Part shown: one piece after another, positions 11,403-22,838 of the stretch
Layout: every line of letters starts with the position of its first letter
How positions within the stretch are numbered: position 1 is the stretch's first letter
Assembly: GCF_907164915.1 (NCBI RefSeq)
Contig: NC_061868.1
Span: 23,865,819 to 23,929,818 of the forward strand
Source: Impatiens glandulifera
Taxonomy: Eukaryota; Streptophyta; Magnoliopsida; Ericales; Balsaminaceae
DNA: 64,000 nucleotides
Direction: 5' to 3'
Made by a program: the position numbers and the translations under genes
Notes under the pieces: generated by a model
Database searches by the model: none
What the model saw: the letters and a program-made list of their open reading frames with translations, nothing else
What the model was told of the DNA's origin: nothing

Positions 11403-14400
11403 AGCTTCATTTGTATTTTTGAACAGCTATTTTGTTGGTTAATCTATGTAGTACTTATGTAAACGGATTATGGAATGCTTTTGTGTATTCAACAATATTA
11501 TGAAGTTATGTTTGATTATAGTCTGAAGTTATATTTTACATTATGTAGTTAGTTTATTCTGGATTGATATAAATCGAATCATTGTCGTTATGTTGGATTG
11601 TTTGATTGCAATTTGGATGTCAGTATCAATTCAGAGTATAATGTAAAACAACTGATGTGTTCATGTAAACCCCTTACATTGATCCATCGTTTGGTTGTTC
11701 GCTTCATTACACAGTATCTAATCAGTAAATCGAACGGACATTTCTTCGTTTGTTTTTTAGTGTATTACTTTTTACCATGTGATTGAAAACGAAGATGAAG
11801 TCGCATCCAATCTTTGAAGTTACATATTATTGTATTTGTGCCACTTTCATGTCATACTCTAATGAATTTGAAAACGAAGAATCATTTGCCTGTAAGTTTC
11901 TATATTAAACCCAACGTTGTTACGAAACAAAATACTATTCGCTTGGTATTCATATTAGAGGTCGACCACATTGAACGAAAATGTATTCGCTTGTATATTA
12001 ACTCCGGTGAATGGTTGAATGATTGATGAAGCGCCAAAACATTTTACATTACATGTCACGTCAGATCACAATTATGGCAATGATTTCACTTATGGGAAAC
12101 GTATAATTAGCCAGAAGAGTAGATATTATAATACTTTATTATTTATAATAAATTCGTCATTTTATAAATGTTTAATGACATGTGCATGAAAATATAAATA
12201 ACAAATAATTATTATAATTCGACGTACAAAATTTCATTACAAGTTTCATAAACATTTCTACGTTTCATAAACATTTGTACATTTTAACAATATTCATCTG
12301 CATCTCCAGCTTCAAGGCATCTCCATTGAAGCGACCACAGCGGATCTCTCACACATAACTGGGGTCATACACCTGTTGAGTTATCTCTTGAGATGTTTTC
12401 CATCCCAGGGTATCTTCCACAGCTGGCGCTTCCCACCAGCAGTGTACACGAATGATCTTCATTTGATCGGTAGTTTCTACTTGAGGTATCAAGCATTCGT
12501 GGTAAATGAAGATGTTTTCCACCAGTTGATCTTCATTGTACAAGTTTTCCATCACAGAGAATCTCCCAAATGATACATCACAACAAACTATCTTAAAAAA
12601 ACACACACTCTCAACAACAACGCTCACGAAATATTTCATGCTGCCGACGAAGATTGTTTATGTAATGCCTACATTTATAGCAAACAGAAAATCTTTTTTC
12701 TTCATAAAATATTTATATCTATTTATTCAGAAAAAGTAAATTTCCCGTGATCAAATATCAAATCGGAACAGTTTGCAGTCCTTTGGTCACATCATGAAAA
12801 AGTAATTTCATTAACGAAAAAGTAATAACACTTATATTAAATAAAACAAATAATTCAATATTGTCATTAACATTATATTAAATAATAAATTATTTCTACA
12901 TTAATAAAAATATTTTCATACTTAATTATAAAATTATATTCAATATAATATTATTGCTATATGAAGAAAATTATGTTCAATATTAATAAGAATTAAAATA
13001 TATTTTATTGAAAACATTAAGCGGAACAGTAGGCATTCTGTTGTTTTGTCACATCATTAATAAATTATATTTCATCATTGAAAAAGTAGTGTGTTTTTGT
13101 ATAAAACCCTATAGATAAAATTATGTTAGGAAATAAGTGAATAAATGTTCGCTTCATTAATTTCATGGAAACACACTAACCCTTGTATGTAAATGCCAAA
13201 ATTAACATTAATTTTTCTTTCAATTTTTTAACACATTAATTCATCTAATTAAAGATGAAAAGCAGCGAACATATATCCGTGTTCAATGAAAAATGCAATT
13301 TATGAGAAATTTATTTGAAGCGAATAAATCTTCGCTTCATTGAATTCTAAGCTGACGTACATGTGAAACACTCAACCCTTACATGAGAAGACCCTTTACC
13401 CCTGATGTAAGTACACCAACGCTTGTATGTGAAGACCAAAATTAGTAAGGAATGTGGGAGGAAAATACACGCAGCGAATAAATCTTCGCAAAAAACAATT
13501 TTTCAATTTTTATCCCGTAAATCACATATCATTTTTTTTAAATCCTTACTGAATTGTTTTCGTACGGTATATCATATCATATCTTAAAGTAATCATTACA
13601 GACTAGTCTTCCGTATTTTAGACAGGAAACATCATTCATAATATAATTTATATATTGTTAATTAAAACGTCGAAACAAAAATTAGGTGCTGTTTGATCTT
13701 GGTACGCTTATTATCGAAACCAAAAATTTATAGAAATAAAGGCTCAGTACTCCGGTCATAAATCAAAAAATTACATTTAATATAATTAACATTATATGAG
13801 ATATTAAATTATTCATACATAACAAACATTATATTTATTACATCAGTGTAAAAGTAAAATATATATATTGTTATTTATATTTGAAGAAAAAGAAATTAAA
13901 TTTAATTCACAGCCCAATTAAATATGAAATAAATAAAATGAAGCGTTAAAAATTTTTTGACATGTCAATTCAACTGTCACAAAGTCTCAGGCTTTGTGAA
14001 CACGGCAAGTCATTTCCACCGCTACCATCCAATCAAATGTCAATCCTTTAGATTGGATACGATCTGTTAGATTTGCTGATCGAAGATTTGTTCGCTTCTT
14101 CCGCATTGAGAAGCAAATAGTCGTTCACATTGTGGCAATTTTTTTTCAAATAATGTGAAACGAGAAATACATGTCCTAAGCGAAGATATATTCGTACAAT
14201 GCGGAATTCTGAACGAATACATCCTCGCCTATTATAGTATGTTTCTTTTCATAATGTAGAATGACATGTCACATTCCATGAGAGAATATCGGTTCGCCTC
14301 ATACGAAGTTCATGAGAAACTCCTTATTCATGTTTGTAAAAACCGATACGGCCTCATGAAAATACATTCACACTAACAGAGCACTTCACAAAGTAAAATA

Positions 14401-14525
14401 TCTCAAGCCCGACTCCGGCCGTCATACACACAGGTTATTCTACAATCTGACCTTGCGCTATCGTCTCCGGCCTTTCGACTACGAATCCATTTCTCTTCCG
14501 GTTAGTATCTTCTGCTGCTGCGAAA
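11403..14525. other. MULE intergenic region with dispersed motif and TIR-like modules
   Basis: Mostly AT-rich. GCGAA..TTCGC-type motifs occur at about 11940, 11975, 13145, 13315-13340, 13460-13485, 14080-14100, 14180-14200 and 14210-14235. A TIR-like module (CATGTGAAACACTCAACCC, then ACATGAGAAGACCC, then a GTGAAGACCAAAATT stretch) lies at 13364-13445, and a weaker one at 14300-14365. The only ORF worth noting is the small one at 12349-12552. The last 100 bp are the leader of the next gene. Confidence 0.7.
12349..12552 (-). CDS. Small hypothetical ORF, 67 aa, inside the MULE
   Basis: The ORF runs from ATG (12550-12552) to a stop at 12349. The peptide has a non-random look (HCWWEAPAVEDTLGWK, YNEDQLVENIF) and the frame stays open upstream to 12639. 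I recognise no domain. It may be an exon of a captured gene fragment or chance. It lies alone between the mobile-domain gene and the second Ulp1-like gene, on the opposite strand to both. Confidence 0.25.
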   Translation of the reverse strand: MENLYNEDQLVENIFIYHECLIPQVETTDQMKIIRVHCWWEAPAVEDTLGWKTSQEITQQVYDPSYV

Positions 14526-17500
14526 ATGGTAAGAAGTGTTTACGGTTGAATGCGTGGGTCTATTTCGTTTTCTTATTTGAGTTCGTTCGAATCTAAATGT
14601 GACTCTATCATCTCAGAATCAGGATTCCGATATGCAAATAGTTCCATATACTGAATCCACGACGGAAGTTAACACACTAAGGTAATTACGCTAATGTTAG
14701 AAAATGTACAAAATTGCCTATATTGGGATTATGGCAGTAATCGAATTTGCTAATATTAATGTAGTGTTCAACAAAGGAAAAGAAAACCCGAGGCATCAGG
14801 CACGCCCACGACACCACTGGATATTTTGGCAAACGCGGCTACTGAAGCACTTAGTGAGGACCAGGTTAAGAAGAAAAGAACAAGGACTCGTGACCCTGAT
14901 GTTGATTTCAAGAGCAGAACCTTTCCATCGTCACTTCATCACCTGATTAACAGGTTATCGGAAGAACAGAAGCAGGCTGTGAGGGACATAGGATTTGGTT
15001 CCCTTCTGTCACTTGGCATATCAAAATGCCCACTTCAATTCTCACGGTGCATTGTGAGTCTATTCAATCCCAGAAGGAGGAGCATCGTCCTACACAGTGG
15101 AGAGGAGATGCAGATTGATGAAGAGGATGTTCAATGTGTATTGAACATACCCAGAGGGGAATTAGTAGTGGCAGAGTGTTTAGGAAATCACACGGACGAC
15201 AAGGTGTACAAGGACCATCTCACGGCGTGGAGAAGGAGATGGGGATACAAGAACAGTGGAGGTATTTCAACCTACCAAATGCCTGAGAAAATTCTACAGA
15301 ACACAGAAGGAGACAGTAACTTCAAGATGGACTTCGTGGTGTTTGTTGTATCCAGTTTTTTGTGGACATCCCAAAATCCACAGTGCAGGTATACCCAAAG
15401 AACCTAGCATTAATTCTGTGATTTCATTTAGAACTTCAAAATCATTTTAAATGGCTTGAGTCACTCCTGTTTTATGTACAGATTCAAAGTACTGAAATCC
15501 CTCCAGGATGTATCTAAAATCAAAGACTACAACTGGTGCAAGTTCACGTTAGACGGGCTAGTCGATAGTGTTTATAAGTGGAAAGAAAAGAAGACATCCT
15601 ATTTCCATGGACCGTTAACGTTTCTTTTGGTGAGTGTAGAAATCTATTTGCTGTAGGTTGTACCTTCAAAAATTTTCATGAGTTTGAACGTAACATGTAT
15701 TTGTTTATGCTAATGTATCAGTTGTGCTACTTGGACCGTGTGGTTGAGTTCAAGGTAAACAGTAAGATCTCAAGGAGTTTTCCTATTTTAGGATGCTGGG
15801 ACGAGAAGAAGATGTACGAAAGGGTTGAGTATGAGGCTGCACAGGGGGGGTTTGGACATGGTAGGGTAGTTGCTCGCATAGCCATTCCGAATGAACAACC
15901 ACCGATTCAACAAAATGTGGAGCCAACACAACCACAATCTGGAGATGACAATCTAACTGAGCAGGCTCCAATTACACAAAACCTGGCATCATGTTTGAGG
16001 AAGGTTGCGGCCGCTGCAGACGAATTGGCACAAGGGGATAAATATCTGAATGAGATGCACCAGATAAACGCCATAGAACTTGTACAGTCTGCATTTGATC
16101 CATTGGCCACGGTATTAAACTCCAATTCAATCCTGAGGGAAGGCTTACAGCGGAGCCTGGACCAAAAAAAAAACAGCAGCTCAGAGGAAGTGGCATTAAC
16201 CCCAACACAGAAGCCACCACTCAAGCGAAAGGCAACACCCTTCCTACCATCAACCCTGCCAACACCAATCCAACGGCCCCAGCCAACAAGAACACATTAA
16301 CCCCAACCACAGAACCACACACAAAACCCAACCCCACACCAACGGCCCCATCCAACAAGAACACAATAACCCCCACCACCGAAACAAACACCCCATCCAA
16401 CACAACTCCAACAGCCCAAACCAACAAGAGCAGCCTTTCTCCCAACAACCAAAAAAACACCAAAGCCAACACCACTCCAACATCCCTAGCCAACAACAAC
16501 ACCCTTTCTTCCAACACCATAAAAAACACCAAAGCCAACACACAAGCACAATGCAACACCCTTCCTCTAAACACCCAAGACAACACAAAAACCACCCTCA
16601 CACCAACGGCCCAATCCCACAAGAACCCAATTCCACTAAAAACAGAAACAAAAACCCCAACCCCAACCCCTCCAATTGCACAATCTAAACCCAAAGCCAA
16701 ACCCATTCCTCCAACCCCAACCCCAACCCCTATCATGTCACAAGCCAAACCCAAAGCCAACCCCATTCCTCCAACCGCAACCCAAACTCCTCCAATGGCA
16801 CAACCCAAAACCCAAGCCAACCCCATTCCTCCAACCCCAACCCCAACCCCTACCATGGCACAAGCCAAACCCAAAGCCAACCCCATTCCTCCAACCCCAA
16901 CCCCAACCCCTACCATGGCACAAGCCAAACCCAAAGCCAACCCCATTCCTCCAACCCCAACCCCAACCCCTACCATGGCACAAGCCAAACCCAAAGCCAA
17001 CCCCATTCCTACATCCCCAACCCCAACTCCTCCAATGGCACAACCCAAACCCAAAGCAAACCCCATTACTCCCAAAACAGAAACCAACACGAACACCAGC
17101 ACTCCAACCACCCCAGCCTTGCCTCCTACCCAAATTATCCAAAAAAAAAGAGGAAGCAGGACCGTCAAATGCTTTAAATGTCTGCAGAAAAGTCTCCCGA
17201 AATTTGAAAACGGTTTGGTTAACCGATGTCATCAAAACCGAAACCAACAACAACTCCCCTTCTTTGGCGATAGTAAAAAAGGAACCGGAAGAATGCATCT
17301 CCAGTCTACCACTGCCACTTCAAACTGCCTCTTCTTTGGAGATAGTAAAGAATGAATCGGAAGAAGGCATCTCCAGTCTACTACCGCCACTTCAAACTGC
17401 CTCTTCTCGTCCAAACATGCAAATGAAAGAATGGCTTAAAGCATTGGAATTGCCTCCAGTTTTGAAAACCCCATATTTCAATAAAATGTTTAGGGATGTA

Positions 17501-18647
17501 AAACAAATGATAAACATTCGGAAGATTTTTGTGGGTTTCATATTTGCTACAGGACTTGATCCAAGGTAATGTTTCCTGGACATACTTAATTATTCATAAA
17601 AAATATAATTTGTACACCATTCCGAAACATGTTGTTCTGTTTTCATGCAGTGAAATGTTATTTATTGCGGAGAACCTATGTCTACACGTGACTCGCGGGG
17701 ACATGCTTACAATGGCTGATCAAACCTGGGTAGACAGTATGATTATTGACGTTTGGTCATACATGTTGCACGACCTTTCTAGGAAAAATGTAAAACGTCG
17801 TTACAATAAGATTTTCTACACAACCGTGATCACCGTAAGTTGTACTAGCACTGTTATTTATCAATTATGTTATTCTTGTGAGACTAAAGACTGCTGTAAA
17901 CAGCTTTTTCGTGAAGGTGGGATAACTACATGAGACAAATTCAATGAAAGGTTCTGTCGAGAAGGTCGGGCTTTCCAAATTTCGAAAAGGGACCTCTTGG
18001 AAGTGGACCTCGTAAGTACATCTCTGGCTGTGGTACCTTATAATAGCATGTACAACTCAGTTCAAATCTAATTTTTTTTAATTCTATCCACAGATGTTTT
18101 TCCCAATCATTGATGACAGACATTTCTACTTGGTTTGCTATAACTTCATACAAAGGCAATTTCAAGTAATTGACAACAGGCAGTCACCTATGCAATCGCC
18201 CTTCGAAAGAAGATATAAGAATGCACAAATCTTGGTATGACACTACAATTAAAATTTCAAATAGTTCAAATTTGGAATTCTAGTAGCACTAAAATACATT
18301 ACATCATGTTGTTTGTAATGATGTATCAGGATGACTACATTCAACAATATATGAACGACGTAGACCTGGTTCTTACTGATAAGTATGGCGGTTTGGAAAA
18401 GATATGTTTGAAATTGCCATGGCAGGATTCAAAGAATTACACTGACTGCGGCATTTTTTGCATGAGACACATGGAGACGTATGAAGGTGAGGTGAAGGGT
18501 TGGAAAACTGGCTTTGGCGTTAAAAGAAATGTAAGGAACCAAATAAAGACATTGAGGATGGAATATTGTTGGCGTGTCATTGGCTCGGAGCTCAACAATG
18601 TCAGGAGCAAGGTCTACAATTCCTGCCGTAAATGGATAAGTCCATGA
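14526..18647 (+). pseudogene. Ulp1-like C48 cysteine protease gene, copy 2 (nearly intact)
   Basis: Exons by GT-AG signals: 14526-14528 (ATG only), 14617-14681, 14777-15388, 15482-15629, 15722-17565, 17651-17834, 17904-18011, 18094-18234 and 18330-18647. The N-terminal module (RLSEEQKQAVRDIGFGSLLS) and the first intron positions match copy 1. A long Pro/Thr/Lys linker with 20-residue repeats follows. The C-terminal Ulp1-type catalytic region has His in DRHFYLVCYN, Asp in VIDNR, and Gln and Cys in LPWQDSKNYTDCGIFCMRH. Breaks: an A10 run (16164-16173), an A9 run (17141-17149) and a TGA at 17931-17933 that could derive from CGA. If the two A runs are miscounted, the TGA is the only lesion I can find. 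Family members act as deSUMOylating enzymes; the substrate here is unknown. Confidence 0.8.
16681..17070 (+). repeat. 60-bp tandem coding repeat in Ulp1-like copy 2
   Basis: About 6.5 units with an exact 60-bp period. Units at 16861-16920 and 16921-16980 are identical. The unit encodes 20 residues of the MAQAKPKANPIPPTPTPT type. With no stop in several frames, it produces long open frames on both strands that are not separate genes. Confidence 0.93.
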
Positions 18648-19714
18648 ATTAGGAAATGTTTACATATTGTGTAATTAAATTTTACAAAGAATTTTAGTTG
18701 ACATGAGTACAATAATGAAGATGCAGACAGATTGGGTAATTAAACTATTCATATAATTTTAATGATTTATTGTTACAATAAAGAATATGTTGTGTAATTT
18801 AAATTCTCAAAAAATGTTACTTCACATCTTCACAATAATGAACATGTATACATGCAGATAGGTTTTTATGAAATTTGATTTTCAAATACTTGTTCATTTA
18901 TGTGTTAAATGTATAAAATAAGTGAAAGAAACATGAGGCGCGTAAATATTCGCTTCAAATACTTTTTCTTCATTTAATAAACTTTTATAAAATTTATATG
19001 TGAAGACTCGAATTTCATGAAAGAAATATGAAGAGAATAAATATTCGCCTCAAACACTTATTTTCTATGAAGCGAATACATATTCTCCTCAAATAATTGG
19101 TCATGTAAAACCCCCAACCCAACCATGAGAAGCGGGATGATTTGTCATGTCATTACACTTACCCTGAAATGTAAAGACCAAATTCATTATAAATATCAAT
19201 TTCATCAAAGAAATATGAGGAGAATAAATATTCGCCCCAGATACTTGGTGAGGTTGAAGCGAATACATATTCGCCTCAGTTTTATGTTTCTTATTCTCAA
19301 TTTGTAACTAAAAGTAAAAGGATAATTAATATTAGTTGACTGGGGGCGAATAAATATTCGATTGATTTCGTTGTTTTTATTTTTTTAGAAATGAATTAGT
19401 GTGGTCATTCATTTGGAACTGCATGCATACATTCGACCTTCTTCTTGGTTTCAAATTCAACATACATACAATACTATATACATATCAGATTTCACATGAA
19501 ACTGGAATTCGAGAGTTGAGATGACAAAAGAACAGTGAACGGAGTATTGGCGTCCATGCTGAAACTTTCGTCCCATTGTTGAGGAGTTGAGAACTGTGGA
19601 GTGGTCGTTGGCATTGCATTTGATGACTGGAAAGGTATATGAAATTATTGAAAAGTATGTTAATAAATTAATAATAATAACCCAATTATTAGTAAAGAAG
19701 TTAAGTCAGCATAT
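18648..19714. other. Convergent intergenic region of the MULE
   Basis: It lies between the 3' ends of the second Ulp1-like gene (+) and the transposase (-). It holds at least six GCGAATAwATATTCGC-type motifs (18935-19375) and a TIR-like module at 19104-19180 (CATGTAAAACCCCCAACCC, then CCATGAGAAGCG). Otherwise AT-rich, with no gene. Confidence 0.7.
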
Positions 19715-21889
19715 TCATACCGGAATCTGTGATTGGCTAGTTATTCTAGTTGATTTTCTTTTTCTGGAGTTCTTCTCTAGTCCACATTTCCTTCTCTTAC
19801 CAGACCTTGTTAGCTTCTTAGTTTTCATTCCTTTTGCTTGAACAGGGGCACCCTCGGCAGAACGTGATACACCGGTTGGTGGAGTTTGCATATTTATACT
19901 CTCCTGTAATTTTTTATCCAAAAACGTGCACTGGCTCAGCATGATTTCTTTGACATGCTTGTAAGTGTCATCTCTTTCGGCTGCCTTGGTAAATAAATGC
20001 ATGGACAAGCCACACAAATCTCTATATCTTATGTTATGAAGCTCACTCGGATCAACATTAGTACTGTCCACGATTGGATCAGTTCCAAATATTCCATCTT
20101 TGGATGTTCTTGTCCACCTCTTCAATATCAACGCCGGAGGAATTTTCAACACGTCAATAGTTGTGAAAATCTTTAGGATGTGAGCACACAAAATCCCTCC
20201 AAATTCAAATTTATAGCAGCTACACTCGATATTCTTATGATCATTCTTAGGAACAGTAACTGTATGAGAGCATCTCCTAGTGTGGGGTGTTACCTTGTAT
20301 TTTCTATGTGTGTCGACATCCTCTAACATTTCTACACCACAATCATGCGACATAAACCATTGTTGTTCAAAGCACTTAAAGACCTCTGGGGTGTAAACTT
20401 TGCAGGCATCCTTTAAGATCAAAACTGGATAGTTAAGACTTGGTGGGCTGGTAATTGATTTGAAATCAGCCTTCAACACATCATATCTTCTTTCATCGAT
20501 TAGTCTTTCAAAGTGTTTGAAAATTTCTAAAAACTTGTGTTTGTAGGAGCAATACCTTTTCAACAAACTGTTCATACTCTCACTTCTCTGTGTTGTCGTC
20601 ATATCAGCACAAAACATTTGTCGTCCATAGACTAATGCCCACTTTCGCCTGATGCTAAACATGCGTTTTAACCAGTCGTTGTTTTCAAGCCCGTAGTTTG
20701 TCAACATTTGATTCCAAGCTTCAACAAACTCTATCTCTTCTTCAAAATCATATATACACGAAGAAAAATCCTTAGAAAATTCTCTGAAATTATGGAACAC
20801 CGAGCTAAGATGTATGGCTGCATTTTGAAATATGTGCCAAATACAGAGACGATGATTTGTTTCGGGCCATGTAGACGCCAAGGCCTTAGCCATGGCCGCG
20901 TCTTGATCTGTAAGAATGGTTTTTGGTTTTTTCCCACGCATAGCTTTGGTGAAAGTCTCAAACAACCAATCAAAAGTCATTGCAGTTTCATCGTATAATA
21001 GAGCTGCTCCAAAAATAATTGATTGTTTGTGATGATTGACACCTACAAAAAGCGCAACTGCACGACCTTCATTATTCTTCTTGTATGTGGTGTCAAAACT
21101 GACCACGTCTCCGAAGTATGAATAATCGGACCGCATGTTGGAATCACACCAAAAAATATTCGTTATCAAATCGTCCGCATCAAGTTGAAAAGCATTATAA
21201 AAACCAGGATCATTGGATTGTTTTTTCTGCAAATGCTCTAATACACCCCCTGTTTCCCCAAAATTACACTCTCTGGTTCTTTTCGTGCGCAGGTAATTTT
21301 TGTAATCCTCAGGAAGAAAACCTAGATTCTCCCTTCCACCGATTTGTTTAGACATTAGAGCATGTGATGACTTAGGAGGAATTCCCACGTTAGTGGCCAT
21401 CTCGATATGTAAGCCTGCAACTGCAGAAATATTCCTATGGCATCTATACAGGTGAGTTTTCTTTGGACTTGCAAGAGGATGACTATGATCACTAATAAAA
21501 TTTACCACTTGGAACTTTCCATTGTCTACCCTCTTTATCCTCAATTTCGCTTCACAACAGAACCTCGTCACAGAACGTCTACGTTTCACATAGACATCAC
21601 GTTTGTCCTTTCCCCGTTCACCCTGTGCACTACAACAAAAAACTCTATCCAGTATTTTACCCTCGTTGTCTACATGTTTTGAACTGCGCCTTATACCAAA
21701 TCCTATTAGTTTAGCGTATGCTAAGTAGAATACGTAGCCTTCTTCTTCACTCTCAAATTCCCTACCTAAAAGTGGAATTAAGTTGGCTTCGATGTCCTCC
21801 AAAGGTTGTCCGTTTCCATCGAAATTCAATTGACGACGACAAGTAGCGATTCGCTGTTCAATTTGAACACGTGGAAAATAAAGGTTCAA
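19715..21889 (-). CDS. FAR1-type MULE transposase
   Basis: An uninterrupted 724-codon frame. It has a FAR1-type DNA-binding region at about residues 42-143 (GREFESEEEGYVFYLAYAK; Cys/His pattern ending DHSHPLASP). A MULE transposase core lies near 260-360, with catalytic Asp candidates in SFDTTYKKN and ILTDQDAAM, the conserved CIWHIFQNA, and a candidate Glu near FVEAWNQML. A SWIM zinc finger CSCYKFEFGGILCAHIL is near 575-600. A basic tail (KKLTRSGKRRK) could be a nuclear signal. It should bind the TIRs and catalyse cut-and-paste transposition. The first codon is TTG, not ATG, and a splice acceptor (CTGGTTAG) lies just upstream, so a first exon is expected, perhaps 22082-22160 (ATG, then donor GTAAC). 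As I read the phases they do not join cleanly, so the true N-terminus is unresolved. Confidence 0.9.
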   Translation of the reverse strand: MNLYFPRVQIEQRIATCRRQLNFDGNGQPLEDIEANLIPLLGREFESEEEGYVFYLAYAKLIGFGIRRSSKHVDNEGKILDRVFCCSAQGERGKDKRDVYVKRRRSVTRFCCEAKLRIKRVDNGKFQVVNFISDHSHPLASPKKTHLYRCHRNISAVAGLHIEMATNVGIPPKSSHALMSKQIGGRENLGFLPEDYKNYLRTKRTRECNFGETGGVLEHLQKKQSNDPGFYNAFQLDADDLITNIFWCDSNMRSDYSYFGDVVSFDTTYKKNNEGRAVALFVGVNHHKQSIIFGAALLYDETAMTFDWLFETFTKAMRGKKPKTILTDQDAAMAKALASTWPETNHRLCIWHIFQNAAIHLSSVFHNFREFSKDFSSCIYDFEEEIEFVEAWNQMLTNYGLENNDWLKRMFSIRRKWALVYGRQMFCADMTTTQRSESMNSLLKRYCSYKHKFLEIFKHFERLIDERRYDVLKADFKSITSPPSLNYPVLILKDACKVYTPEVFKCFEQQWFMSHDCGVEMLEDVDTHRKYKVTPHTRRCSHTVTVPKNDHKNIECSCYKFEFGGILCAHILKIFTTIDVLKIPPALILKRWTRTSKDGIFGTDPIVDSTNVDPSELHNIRYRDLCGLSMHLFTKAAERDDTYKHVKEIMLSQCTFLDKKLQESINMQTPPTGVSRSAEGAPVQAKGMKTKKLTRSGKRRKCGLEKNSRKRKSTRITSQSQIPV

Positions 21890-22838
21890 CTAACCAGAAC
21901 TTGTAGATTATTGTAAAATGAAAACAATATAAGCGAAGAGAGCTTCACTTCAACATTAATAACATTGTAATATTAGGCGAATATAGTGTCGCTTTAAAAC
22001 TTATTATCAAAAAAGCTATTAGTGAAGAGATCTTCGCTTACATAAGAAAGAAAAAAATTAGAGAAGTTAAACCATGTTACCTTAAATCATTAATATCATT
22101 CTCGCTCATATGTGTTCCTTCCTGATAATCAACCAGAACAGAACATTTCATGTCGAGTATTCGAAAAACATAAAAAAGGTTGGGATGAAAAGTAAAGAAG
22201 GTATAGATGACATTCAAAAACATACCATTTTCTAATTTAGGAAGATGGATTGATATTATAATGCAGTCTCCGGCGAAGGAGAGGTCGATGGTAGACAATG
22301 GAGTATCACTCCGGCGAAGAAATGGTCGTACAGGTGAGAGAGAGAACAGTACAAACTTTGTCTAGCTTAGCAGCATGGCTTGCTGCATGCAGCATTTAAT
22401 GAAAAGGTGGCAGGTGTTAGGTGGCGGTGAGGTGACTTGTTAAAAAAATTATTTCATTTTAATAATTAAATGACTAAAATAATTATGAATTAATATTAAT
22501 AAATCAATCAATCAATCAGTAAGAGAAGATTTCTTCACATTATTATTTTGACAATTGTTTTAGAAAGATTATTTTGACAGTTGTTTTAAAACATATAAAT
22601 TATTTATCACATTAGGGGCGATAGATTGCTATGTATTAATAAATGAATAAAAATTTATACTTCAAGTTATACATTATTTCTTCATGTTTCAAGATTTAGT
22701 TATATATAAGGCTGGTGTTTTAAGAAAACACAATTCGAAGAACAAAAAAGATAAATCTGAAATCAAATATGACATTAACAAATTCAAGAATGCAAAATAT
22801 TCAAATATTCAGTAACAAATTCAAACAACACATGTCTA
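21890..22838. other. Possible transposase 5' exon region and AT-rich spacer
   Basis: On the minus strand, 22082-22160 is a candidate first exon of the transposase (begins MKCSVLVDYQEG, ends at AAG/GTAAC). A second donor-like GAAAATG/GTATG lies near 22225, and a GC-richer block with CTCTCTCACC at 22255-22345 looks like a 5' leader. 22440-22838 is AT-rich and empty. Motifs such as AAGCGAAGAGAGCTTC occur at 21930-21950 and 22020-22040. Confidence 0.45.

Noticed and set aside
16221..17168. 315-codon open frame on the minus strand, rich in Gly and Val
   Set aside because: It is the antisense shadow of the 60-bp Pro/Thr/Lys repeat in the second Ulp1-like gene; the period is a multiple of three and free of stops in several frames.
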